Notes under the pieces: generated by a model | What the model was told of the DNA's origin: nothing | The model's input: only the letters and a program-made list of their open reading frames with translations | The model's database searches: none | DNA from: Haematobia irritans | Lineage: Eukaryota; Arthropoda; Insecta; Diptera; Muscidae | Direction of reading: 5' to 3' | NCBI RefSeq assembly: GCF_050003625.1 | Contig: NC_134397.1 | Location: forward strand, 98,564,162 to 98,628,161 | DNA: 64,000 bases | Shown: positions 36,391 through 43,923 of the stretch, one piece after another | Layout of the letters: each line of letters opens with the position of its first letter | Position numbering within the stretch: position 1 is the first letter of the stretch | Made by a program: the position numbers and the translations under genes

Positions 36391-37486
36391 AGTAGAGAGA
36401 GTAGGTGCGTTTAACATAATTTAATGGCTTTTTCTAATGGGTATTTCTAAAATTTTTATGGGTAGATTGCAGTTTTTATGGGTTTTTCTAAAATTTTTAT
36501 GGGTAGATTGCAGTTTTTGTGGGTTTTTCTAAAATTTTTATGGGTAGATTGCAGTTTTTATGGGTTTTTCTAAAATTTTTTTATGGGTAGATTGCAGTTT
36601 TTATGGGCTTTTCTAACATGTTAATGGTTACTTTACACTTATTAATGGCTTTTTCTAACTTGGAGTTGTACGTGTAAAGTTTATAGTCAGGAAGTGGTGA
36701 TCGTAAACTATGGGAGGGTATTGGAAAGCGGATGTGGAAGCAAAAGGGAATGTACGTGGAAAAATTTTGTGTGTCGGTTAGAATGAAATTTGTGGAGGAT
36801 CGCTATCGTTGGAGGGTAAAAAATGGAAAGCGAAGGTGGAAGCAAAAGGGAATGTACGTGGAAAAATTTTGTGTGTCGGTTAGAATGAAATTTTTGGAGG
36901 ATCGCTAACGTTGGAGATAGTGAGTTTGGATTTTCATTGGTTAGGTAAGTAATAGTTTTTTCTAACGTGCTGTTTTTTCATAAATTTTATAGTTGGGATG
37001 TGTTGATCATAAAATGATGATGGGCATAGAAAAGTGAAGGTGGAAGCAAAAGGGAATGTACGTGGAAAAATTTTGTGCGTCGGTTAGAATGAAATTTGTT
37101 GAGGATCGCTAACGTTGGAGATAGTGAGTTTGATGGTAGTTTTGGTGGGAGGGAAATTGTAGCTGATCAAGGTTAAAAATTTGTTAGGATAGTTAAGTGT
37201 ATACGTGAGGGTTATGATTGTAAATATCGATTGGTAATGAAAACCGTTGCTAGTTGAAATTGAATGAGAAATAATCGTTTTCATGGAAATAGCCACAGTG
37301 GTCTATGTGTTGTAAATGGAAAAAAAAAAACTTACTCTCCATTATGTATACAATTTCTGTTGATCTGTCAAGTACCGGAAATTTTGACACCTGTTGAGTT
37401 TTGAAGAAATTGATTTCGTTGAAGGGAAACTATAGACAAATAACCGTCATTAAATTTGACGAATTTATGATGTGTCAAGTATTGTC
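36391..37486 (+). repeat. Polinton left terminal inverted repeat (1,096 bp)
   Basis: Reverse complement of the right repeat. The outer part has about four units of CTAAAATTTTTATGGGTAGA plus TTGCAGTTTTTATGGG; further in are roughly 97-base units containing GGGAATGTACGTGGAAAAAT. It ends at GTGTCAAGTATTGTC. Fewer internal units than on the right. Confidence 0.93.
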
Positions 37487-37829
37487 ACCTAAGGTTGAAA
37501 AGTTGTACATTTCATCAACGAAGAGATCTATGGACATGTATATAGACAAGATCTTCAGGAATACTTGTGGATGCATGATGGAATATTACATTGTTTGAAT
37601 ATTTGATATGTTTAAAAATTTTAAAATATGATATATTCTCTGTAAATGTTAATGATCATGCTCAGAAAGGAGGGAATATGAAAAAAATGTATGAAAAACA
37701 AATGAATTGTTTGTATATAAAGGACATTTTGTCTTCGGTAAGTTGCAGAAGGTTCTTTGTCGTTGAAGGAAAAACATTCTCGGGAAAACATTTTTTTTTT
37801 TTTCGCTCAAGAAACAAAAAATAAAAATA
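37487..37829. promoter_or_regulatory. Leader region between left inverted repeat and first ORF, with TATA box
   Basis: No convincing gene. TATATAAA at 37714-37721 lies about 110 bases upstream of the first ORF and is a plausible core promoter, though no TCAGT initiator follows at the usual distance. A 65-codon frame (37401-37598) straddles the repeat boundary and is not supported. Confidence 0.45.
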
Positions 37830-38024
37830 ATGGATATGGATATGTCTTTTGACGAAATGATCGACTTATTCCAATGCGGACAAAATCTGTATGAATGGGT
37901 TAATGAAGAGGAAGCACCCATAACTATCGGATGCCAGACTTTACAAGAATATTGGGATAGCGAATGTCAACGTATGGCAGATGAAATTTTCACATGGAGA
38001 AACGAGGATTCATTTCAAGACTAG
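37830..38024 (+). CDS. Small acidic Polinton ORF, unknown
   Basis: A 64-residue acidic protein starting MDMDMSFDEMIDLF and ending TWRNEDSFQD. It has two Cys, no signal peptide and no membrane segment, and I recognise no domain. Support for a real gene: a TATA box upstream (37714), AATAATAATAAACAAA polyadenylation-like sequence downstream (38125-38140), and a position between the inverted repeat and the next gene that matches the compact layout. Function unknown. Confidence 0.5.
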   Translation: MDMDMSFDEMIDLFQCGQNLYEWVNEEEAPITIGCQTLQEYWDSECQRMADEIFTWRNEDSFQD

Positions 38025-38231
38025 GATGAAGAGCTGGAGTAGAGAATCATAAAAAATTTCTTAATTTTCTTCTTTTTTTTTTTTAACTCAATTATAAAAT
38101 AGTTATATAATATATTAATAAATTAATAATAATAATAAACAAAAAAAAACACAAAGCTGAAACTTCTTTTTATTATGTGGAGGGGGAAACGAATGGGTGG
38201 TAGTGCAGCCAAATTGACTGACCATGTTTGT

Positions 38232-38269
38232 TATAAATAGTCGAAGTTTTTCAATATCGGTATTCAGTC
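38232..38269 (+). promoter_or_regulatory. Core promoter (TATA + TCAGTC initiator) of the 111-residue ORF
   Basis: TATAAATA at 38232-38239 and TCAGTC at 38264-38269 are spaced like an insect TATA/Inr promoter. The predicted start lies about 20 bases before the ATG at 38287. Confidence 0.7.
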
Positions 38270-38286
38270 ACAATTAGAAATACACG

Positions 38287-38622
38287 ATGGCAAGCAACAA
38301 GTTAGTGGAAAGTTTCAATTCCCTAAATTTCAAGAAAATTATCAACATGAAGGAGCTGTCCATAAATGTTGAATACCTTATAGGAGGTGCCTATAGGACA
38401 ACAACCAAATTTGGTGAAAAGGTTGTCCTAAAACTCAATGATGGAGTTTTATATCTACCCTCAAGGTTCAATTCGTTGAGTGAAGAGGACATCCAGCGCT
38501 TGAATGAAGGAACATTCTCCATTACCAAAGTACCGCTTAAAGAAGGAGCTGAATTTACAAAACTAGTTTTGAACGAAGTGTTGTTGACACCAGACACTTT
38601 TTATGTACCATATTTAGGTTAA
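38287..38622 (+). CDS. Polinton small protein, possibly ssDNA-binding-like
   Basis: A 111-residue protein. The centre, with a TTKFGEKVVLKLNDGVLYLP segment followed by RFNSL, looks like a short beta-rich OB-fold-type pattern (TKFG..VVL.L...V.LP) that I recall as recurrent in insect Polinton-type sequences; the OB-fold reading is tentative. A TATA/initiator promoter precedes it and AATAAATAAAATAA follows the stop, so it is very likely transcribed on its own. If it binds single-stranded DNA it would assist the protein-primed polymerase (inference). Confidence 0.55.
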   Translation: MASNKLVESFNSLNFKKIINMKELSINVEYLIGGAYRTTTKFGEKVVLKLNDGVLYLPSRFNSLSEEDIQRLNEGTFSITKVPLKEGAEFTKLVLNEVLLTPDTFYVPYLG

Positions 38623-38836
38623 GAAAAAGAAAAAAAAAATAAATAAATAAAATAATTTTTTGTAAAACTTGAAATTTTCATTCTTTTTATTTTTGGTTGG
38701 GATAATGATGGGAAATGAAAACGAAAGGGAAGGGTGGGTGAGTGGCAAACAATTATTCACTTTCGCTAGAATAAAAGCGTCGACATACTTGGACGTAACC
38801 ACAGTATACAGAGTTACTTGCACTGAAACGAAAAAG

Positions 38837-39325
38837 ATGAGTGAAGTAGAGAAATTAAAAACACCAGGCACAAACAAAAGTCTACTCTATCGGGAAGATG
38901 AGCGTTGTAAGACTTTTCAATCTTGGTCGGGGAGGCATACAAATTGGAAAGAGATGGCAATGAGTGGTCTTTTTTATACTGGCGAACACGATAAAGTGAA
39001 ATGCTACTTCTGTCATGTGGAAATACATTCTTGGCAGCCAGATGATAATGTAATATCTGAGCATATGCGATGGTCTCCGATTTGTCCACTGTTGAGAGGG
39101 TATCCTAATAATAATATTCCATTGTGTGAGGAAGAGCTAACGCATATACTCCAACCTATAGGATACGATACCTGCGGATTGAATATGGAGCGAGAGGAAG
39201 AGAAAATCAACAACAATGTATCCATAGCTAATTATGTTTTCCACATTTTCAATCTTGGTCATGTGTTTCTATTATATGGTTTAACTTTTGTTGTTCTAAG
39301 CAGTGTAAATAAAGGTACAAAATAA
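38837..39325 (+). CDS. Single-BIR IAP-like protein with C-terminal membrane segment
   Basis: Inhibitor-of-apoptosis-type BIR domain at residues ~21-88. Zinc ligands Cys56, Cys59, His76 and Cys83 are all present, with the usual RCKTFQSW and LFYTGEHDKVKCYFC motifs. No RING domain follows. Instead the C-terminus (about residues 135-158, VFHIFNLGHVFLLYGLTFVV) is hydrophobic and could anchor the protein in a membrane. I chose ATG 38837 rather than 38669: a TATA-like ATAAAAG (38771) and ACAGT (38801-38805) place transcription start after 38669. BIR proteins of viruses block caspases or act in other signalling; the role here is inferred. A BIR gene is known in some adintoviruses. Confidence 0.85.
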   Translation: MSEVEKLKTPGTNKSLLYREDERCKTFQSWSGRHTNWKEMAMSGLFYTGEHDKVKCYFCHVEIHSWQPDDNVISEHMRWSPICPLLRGYPNNNIPLCEEELTHILQPIGYDTCGLNMEREEEKINNNVSIANYVFHIFNLGHVFLLYGLTFVVLSSVNKGTK

Positions 39326-39362
39326 TATAAAAACGCAATTTGATTTTTGGTTTATTGTTTAT

Positions 39363-39875
39363 TTATTCATCATTAATAAAATTTTGTACATGGGAAAAAT
39401 TTGTTTCTAAATATACAAAAAGTTTGAAAACATTATTGAGAGCGCATTTAAATCTATTATCGGTATGAATTTCACATGATGTGTAATAGTTATTCAGTTT
39501 TGAAAAACTTGTCTTATACTCTAGATTAATGATATTAACATCTAAGTATTTCATTAGAAAATCTTTTTTGGCTTCCCCAAAGCAGAAGATGTAGTCATAG
39601 CATTTGAGTGGCGAAAGAATTTCACCGACATTAATGTAGTCTATGTCACCATCCATCCAATCCAATCCATGTACAAATTTCCGACAGTAAATGTTTTTTC
39701 TACGCCCTACTCTGGTTAGTTCACGAAAATCAAAGGGACGTTTGAAGAAAAAGTGATTGGGTACGGTTGAAGAAGCACCCATATATGACAGCTCCTTCAT
39801 ATAAATGCTGCTATCATCGCCGTGGCAGTATTGAAAATCCAACAGCGCGAAATTGTTTCTCGTCAGAGTTGTCAT
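39363..39875 (-). CDS. Polinton-associated protein of unknown function (170 aa)
   Basis: A 170-residue protein transcribed on the minus strand, divergent from the next gene. The N-terminus ALLDFQYCHGDD...YMKELSYM followed by FDFRELTRV and HGLDWMDGDIDY resembles a family found repeatedly with mobile elements and viruses of insects. The acidic DFQ/KEL start recalls an RNase H-fold nuclease, but the remaining acidic catalytic residues are not evident, so no activity is claimed. It shares a short promoter region (39876-39984) with the 216-residue gene. Confidence 0.6.
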   Translation of the reverse strand: MTTLTRNNFALLDFQYCHGDDSSIYMKELSYMGASSTVPNHFFFKRPFDFRELTRVGRRKNIYCRKFVHGLDWMDGDIDYINVGEILSPLKCYDYIFCFGEAKKDFLMKYLDVNIINLEYKTSFSKLNNYYTSCEIHTDNRFKCALNNVFKLFVYLETNFSHVQNFINDE

Positions 39876-39984
39876 TTTAGCGTGGATTAACTGAAAATAC
39901 TAAATGAATTGGCTTTCCAAAGCCCCTATATATACGATTTTTCATTTAGAATTCACGTCAGTCTTGAAAATTCATCCGACGAAA
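39876..39984. promoter_or_regulatory. Bidirectional promoter with palindromic TATATATA
   Basis: TATATATA (39927-39934) reads the same on both strands. On the plus strand TCAGTC (39958-39963) is correctly spaced as an initiator. On the minus strand TCAGTT (39894-39889) lies slightly farther than usual. Two divergent ORFs begin at 39875 and 39985. Confidence 0.65.
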
Positions 39985-40635
39985 ATGACGAATAGCTCGT
40001 ACAAAAGTGAAATGTTCAAGAACCATGATGTGGTTTTTGAATTTGAGTACTTTGTCACCACTCGGCTCAAAGTGACGTGTGGTTTCTCGACAACTTTTTG
40101 CTTTGAACCACTAATTTGGTTTCAAGACAAGAGAAAAAATTTAATTGGATTTTCTCGTGATATGTGGCTTCATCTGATGACATACAAGGACTATATACAG
40201 CTGAGACTGGATCAGTTTGAGTTTTTCGACTCCTTCAACTTGTTGAATGATGTCCCCAATGAACATATCGGATACGATTTTCGTCAAAAGGATGGTGAAT
40301 GTTTTCTAGTTTTCCGTCAAAATAATGGCAAAATCAAAATTGATGGAGAAACATGGCGCTCGATTACACGCGTTGGCGTATTTTTAACAACATTTGTGTG
40401 TTGGAATGCGATTTTGCAGAAGCAGATATCTTATTTTTATTTTAATTTCTATATTCCTACTTGTGCTAGGTTAAAGAAAACCTACATTCAAATAAATGAA
40501 ATTGTAGGATTTTATGAAAAAGAAGTAGTGATTGATTTAACTCGTCTTTGTTTTGAATTTGGTAGAAAAATGAAGAGTATTATTAAAAAAGATGTGGAAA
40601 TTTATAATATGTACACTACTATAAATAATGTATAA
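39985..40635 (+). CDS. Polinton ORF, unknown (216 aa)
   Basis: The promoter layout supports the ATG at 39985 (MTNSSYKSEMF), not the one at 39904, which lies upstream of the TATA box. The 216-residue protein has no recognised domain: it is rich in Phe and Tyr, with a conserved-looking WFQDKRKN, DMWLHLMTYKDYIQ and RSITRVGVF. This pattern resembles small structural or accessory proteins of insect Polintons, but I cannot name it. AATAATAATAATAAAC follows the stop as a likely polyadenylation region. Confidence 0.6.
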   Translation: MTNSSYKSEMFKNHDVVFEFEYFVTTRLKVTCGFSTTFCFEPLIWFQDKRKNLIGFSRDMWLHLMTYKDYIQLRLDQFEFFDSFNLLNDVPNEHIGYDFRQKDGECFLVFRQNNGKIKIDGETWRSITRVGVFLTTFVCWNAILQKQISYFYFNFYIPTCARLKKTYIQINEIVGFYEKEVVIDLTRLCFEFGRKMKSIIKKDVEIYNMYTTINNV

Positions 40636-40699
40636 ATGAATAATAATAATAATAAACAAAAAAAAAACTACTTGTTTTTGTTTTGTCTTTTTCTCTTCA

Positions 40700-41056
40700 T
40701 TAAAATTTACTTAGGAATAAAAGACACAAGTGGCCGCAATTAAAAGAATTAAATTTCTGTACTCGATTATAATTGTAATTTATTCTCTTTCCTAAATAGT
40801 TTAAAATTTCTAAGGGCGGTTGCAAATTTCCGAAGCTATCGAAATATTCAACCAAATCTTTGTTTTTGTAATACGCCACCCAATGCGTGCCACTTCCCTT
40901 GTAGGTGTCGAGATTTACTATACCACACTCAATTGTGTGAGGCTTTTTCGGTAATCTATCCCTCATAAAGACACCTCTAAAATATGGAATGTGTTTTGTG
41001 GCAAATGAAATCAAATCATTATCTGTTAACGCTCTCTTGGGTAGCTCTTTTACAAG
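40700..41056 (-). CDS. PRO: Adenovirus-type (C5) maturation cysteine protease, no ATG, -1 frame
   Basis: About 118 residues with the catalytic order of adenain-like proteases: His in GTHWVAYY, acidic residue in VEYFDSFG, Gln in VQKFN and Cys in NSFNCGHLCLLF. The N-terminal family segment (IPYFRGVFMRDRLP) and the residues before it are in frame but lie upstream of any ATG; the first in-frame Met falls inside this conserved segment. The frame is open upstream across the end of the PLA2 gene and is -1 relative to it, right at an A_AAA_AAC heptamer (41062-41056). Polinton proteases cleave capsid proteins during maturation. Either frameshifting makes a PLA2-protease fusion or one base was lost or gained in an A6 run. 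Confidence 0.85.
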   Translation of the reverse strand, partial: LVKELPKRALTDNDLISFATKHIPYFRGVFMRDRLPKKPHTIECGIVNLDTYKGSGTHWVAYYKNKDLVEYFDSFGNLQPPLEILNYLGKRINYNYNRVQKFNSFNCGHLCLLFLSKF

Positions 41057-41889
41057 TTTTTTATTTTCCGTTGGCGGGTGTTGTTGTTTTCATTCTCATT
41101 GATTACTATACCCATACCCTTCTTAAAGGGTTTTAGGTAAAGGCCTTTACCCAGTGCCACACTCTCCATTGCACGGTTATGACGTGCATTTTCCTCTAGT
41201 TGTTGCTTAGCATTTTTGGCAGAGTTAACTGCTTTGGCTATGGATGCACCACCTGACGCCAACGCACCTACGGCACTGAGTGCTGTTAAAATTGGTATTA
41301 GTGGGAGGAAACCGCCAATTTTTGGTACTCTTATTACTCTTGGAATAGTAACTTGTGCTTTTTTTCCCTTGAATGATCTACCAATAACGTTTCGAGCCAC
41401 TTTTATAGCAGCATGGATATCTGCCGGTTTTTGTTTCTTTAGAACCGTATTTGCCTTTTTGAGCGCATCTTTAAATAGTCTTTTCCCACAAATTGGTTTC
41501 TTGTTTTTCTTTTTCAATCCCATACCAAATTTTGTCTTAGCCTTCATTGCATTTGCAACTAAATATGCATTTATTTTTTCTCCCCAACTGCTGTCTTTTG
41601 CCAACACGCGCTTCCAGGCTCTCTCGGTTAATTCTCTATCAGCTCTATGTCTATTTTCAAGATCTTGGTTTTCAGAATATGCAATATCATGAATTTTGCA
41701 AGCTGCATCCAATCCATTTATTCCCTTATCTCCCCGATCCAAACGTTTTTGTAGTTTAGTTCCCGGTCCGCAATATTGATAGCCAGGTAAATGCACTTCA
41801 AATGGTAATGCGTTAATGATGTTATTAAGTAGTCCTCTTCCTTTGATTGCTTTCTTGCGAATAATTTTATTTTTCGCGTAAACGATCAT
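41050..41889 (-). CDS. PLA2-domain minor capsid protein
   Basis: A 279-residue basic protein from ATG 41887-41889 (MIVYAKNK); the earlier Met at 41931 is followed by an unlikely poly-Lys run. It has a parvovirus-VP1-type phospholipase A2 domain: calcium loop YCGPGT (residues 39-44) and catalytic HD with Tyr (HDIAY, 67-71). Then come a Lys-rich region, a hydrophobic segment (LPLIPILTALSAVGALASGG) and the typical GKGLYLKPFKKG tail. In parvoviruses this activity lets capsids escape endosomes; adintoviruses carry such a protein in the virion. The gene ends in TAA (41052-41050) just after a slippery heptamer. Confidence 0.88.
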   Translation of the reverse strand: MIVYAKNKIIRKKAIKGRGLLNNIINALPFEVHLPGYQYCGPGTKLQKRLDRGDKGINGLDAACKIHDIAYSENQDLENRHRADRELTERAWKRVLAKDSSWGEKINAYLVANAMKAKTKFGMGLKKKNKKPICGKRLFKDALKKANTVLKKQKPADIHAAIKVARNVIGRSFKGKKAQVTIPRVIRVPKIGGFLPLIPILTALSAVGALASGGASIAKAVNSAKNAKQQLEENARHNRAMESVALGKGLYLKPFKKGMGIVINENENNNTRQRKIKNL

Positions 41890-41983
41890 TTTATACTTTT
41901 TTTTTTTTTTTTTTTTAACTCTAAAAAACAAAAAAAGAAAACATATATTGCAGTGAAATATTTTTCAATTCACAGTCATCAAA

Positions 41984-42670
41984 ATGCGTTTCGTAAAGCA
42001 GGTTAAAAATATTAATGTTCAAAACTATGATTTTCTGCATAAAAGACCTCTCAAGACTAAACATAGTTCCTTATTACCAAACACTATTCGTGCTCTAATT
42101 GTCGGTCCATCAAATTGTGGAAAAACTAATACTATGATTAGTTTAATAGAGAGTCCCAATGGTCTAAAATTTGAGAATATATATCTGTATTCAAAATCTC
42201 TATACCAACCAAAGTATGAATATTTGAAAACGCTTTTAAAGCCTATAAAGGGAATGGGGTTGTACACTTTTTCCGATAGTGGTGACGTGATCGCACCAGA
42301 TGAAGCAAAACCAAACTCAATAATGATTTTTGATGATGTGGCTTGTGAAAAACAAAATAATATTCGTGCTTATTTTTGTATGGGTAGGCATAAGAACATA
42401 GATTGTTTTTATTTGTGTCAATCATACACACGAATACCAAAACATTTAGTACGAGATAATGCAAATTTTATCATTATATTCAAACAAGATGAAATGAATT
42501 TAAAACATGTTTACGATGATAATGTTCTAAGTGACATGACATACGACAAATTTAAAGAATTATGTCGCGAATGTTGGAAAGAAAAGTACCAATTTTTAAC
42601 AATAAGTAAGGATAACGAAATTAATGATGGGCGTTATAGAAAAGGCTTCGATACATATATTCAAGTTTAG
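41984..42670 (+). CDS. Packaging ATPase (FtsK/HerA-type, A32-like)
   Basis: A 228-residue protein with Walker A GPSNCGKT (residues 41-48), Walker B SIMIFDD (about 112-118) and a polar motif CQSYTRIPKH. This is the genome-packaging ATPase of Polintons and nucleocytoplasmic large DNA viruses, thought to pump DNA into preformed capsids. The ATG follows a TATA-like ATATATT (41943) and CACAGTC (41971-41977). It is divergent from the PLA2 gene and is followed two bases after its stop by the next ATG. Confidence 0.92.
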   Translation: MRFVKQVKNINVQNYDFLHKRPLKTKHSSLLPNTIRALIVGPSNCGKTNTMISLIESPNGLKFENIYLYSKSLYQPKYEYLKTLLKPIKGMGLYTFSDSGDVIAPDEAKPNSIMIFDDVACEKQNNIRAYFCMGRHKNIDCFYLCQSYTRIPKHLVRDNANFIIIFKQDEMNLKHVYDDNVLSDMTYDKFKELCRECWKEKYQFLTISKDNEINDGRYRKGFDTYIQV

Positions 42671-42672
42671 TA

Positions 42673-43554
42673 ATGAAAAGCAATTCATTTAAAACAGACG
42701 CAATAATGGATGAAAATACTTTAAAACAGCTCATAAAGACAAGAAAAGTTTTAAAAAGAAAATTTGATGATTTAAGACATGGTGAAATCGAACGTAATAA
42801 CCAGCTTGAAAGTACTTTTAAACCGCTGACAGTTCCACTGAATAAATTTCTTAGGCTGTCACATGAAGCGAAACCCAATCATTTCGAAGGAAAACTATCA
42901 AAGAAGGAAATTAAATTAGAAGAAAATGAAAAGTTATCAACACCCGTGAAAAACACAAAAGTTGAAAAGGATGATGATGATGATGATAATAATGATAATT
43001 TCTATTCGCAATCGGAAGATGAGGATATTTTGTATGATCTAAACACCTTACAAAACAATAAAAAACTGGATACATGTTTTGGGCCACATAAAGATAGCGA
43101 TGGTGGTTGGAAGTTCGGAAATAGTGACCTTCAATTGACCGATGATAAAATTATAATAGGAAATCAAAGATGGGCTCGCACTCCGGGTCTATTTGAACTT
43201 CTTTTTTATAAAAATCCCCAGAATTATGATAAATCTGAATTGGAAATCTACAAGAAAATATTGATAAATACGAATGCCCATAAAAGAGATTACATGTCCG
43301 AGGGAAAAATTAAAGCAAGCAAGGGTTTAAAATACACCAATATTATAAAGAAATTATTTCAATCTACTCACGTGGGTGATGGATTAATGAGTGTAAACAT
43401 GCGACCACCAAACTATATATATTGGGATGACCCCAATGAATTGGTTGATCGTCTCAAGCTGTTGATTGCATCTCAAAATGCTGGTCATAATAACCACAAT
43501 AATGAAATAGTATCAATTATAGAAGAGCTAAGAGAAGCAAATATAATTTACTAA
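42673..43554 (+). CDS. Polinton-conserved protein with coiled coil and PGLFELLF domain
   Basis: A 293-residue protein. The N-terminal half is charged and probably helical (MDENTLKQLIKTRKVLKRKF), followed by an acidic DDDDDDNNDN stretch. The C-terminal half carries FGPHKDSDGGWKFG, then the family motif RTPGLFELLFYKNP and NAHKRDYM. Proteins with this motif recur beside the ATPase in arthropod Polintons; their function is unknown to me. The start could also be the Met at 42706. It is spaced only two bases from the ATPase stop. Confidence 0.75.
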   Translation: MKSNSFKTDAIMDENTLKQLIKTRKVLKRKFDDLRHGEIERNNQLESTFKPLTVPLNKFLRLSHEAKPNHFEGKLSKKEIKLEENEKLSTPVKNTKVEKDDDDDDNNDNFYSQSEDEDILYDLNTLQNNKKLDTCFGPHKDSDGGWKFGNSDLQLTDDKIIIGNQRWARTPGLFELLFYKNPQNYDKSELEIYKKILINTNAHKRDYMSEGKIKASKGLKYTNIIKKLFQSTHVGDGLMSVNMRPPNYIYWDDPNELVDRLKLLIASQNAGHNNHNNEIVSIIEELREANIIY

Positions 43555-43581
43555 CAATTGTTTGGGAATTTTATTATCAAG

Positions 43582-43923
43582 ATGAGTGTCGACAAGTTCG
43601 GTCACTTCTCAAACTCAGAAATTCTACGAAGAAATGCTCAAAAAATTTTGGGAATTACTTTTGACCGGTATTATAACCTCGATATACAAACTAAAAAAAT
43701 TAAAAATTTGGGTGCGCCAACAGAAGATCGAGACGCAGTCAACAAAGCTTACCTACAAGCACAAATCACGCGCTCACAAGAAATATTCAAAAAAGAGATA
43801 AGCGTAGAATTTTACAAAACGCAGGAGCAGATTTCGGAATTGAAAACTTCACTAGCAAACATTTTCGACGCTATGAGTAAATTGTATCCCTCGCCAACAT
43901 TCATTTACAATAAACACGAATGA
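43582..43923 (+). CDS. Small fibre-like Polinton protein
   Basis: About 113 residues from ATG 43582 (MSVDKFGHFSNSEI). The centre has NLDIQTKKIKNLGAPTEDRD followed by AVNKAYL, the same pattern as the 'kNLadPt..qDAVNKaYvd' motif of trimeric phage and viral fibres, followed by a helical segment that could form a coiled coil. I infer a capsid-attached fibre or vertex protein. The stop TGA (43921-43923) overlaps the integrase ATG in an ATGA arrangement. Confidence 0.65.
   Translation: MSVDKFGHFSNSEILRRNAQKILGITFDRYYNLDIQTKKIKNLGAPTEDRDAVNKAYLQAQITRSQEIFKKEISVEFYKTQEQISELKTSLANIFDAMSKLYPSPTFIYNKHE

Noticed and set aside
38669..38836. Signal-peptide-like N-terminal extension of the BIR protein
   Set aside because: The extension lies before and across a TATA/initiator-like pair (38771-38805), so it is probably upstream of the transcript start.
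41012..41014. TTG start codon for the protease
   Set aside because: An ORF starting here would drop conserved residues upstream, and TTG initiation is not a normal eukaryotic start; frameshifting or an indel explains the layout better.
40920..41062. Strong downstream pseudoknot for the frameshift site
   Set aside because: I could not identify a convincing stem pairing by eye within the expected spacer; only folding software could settle this.
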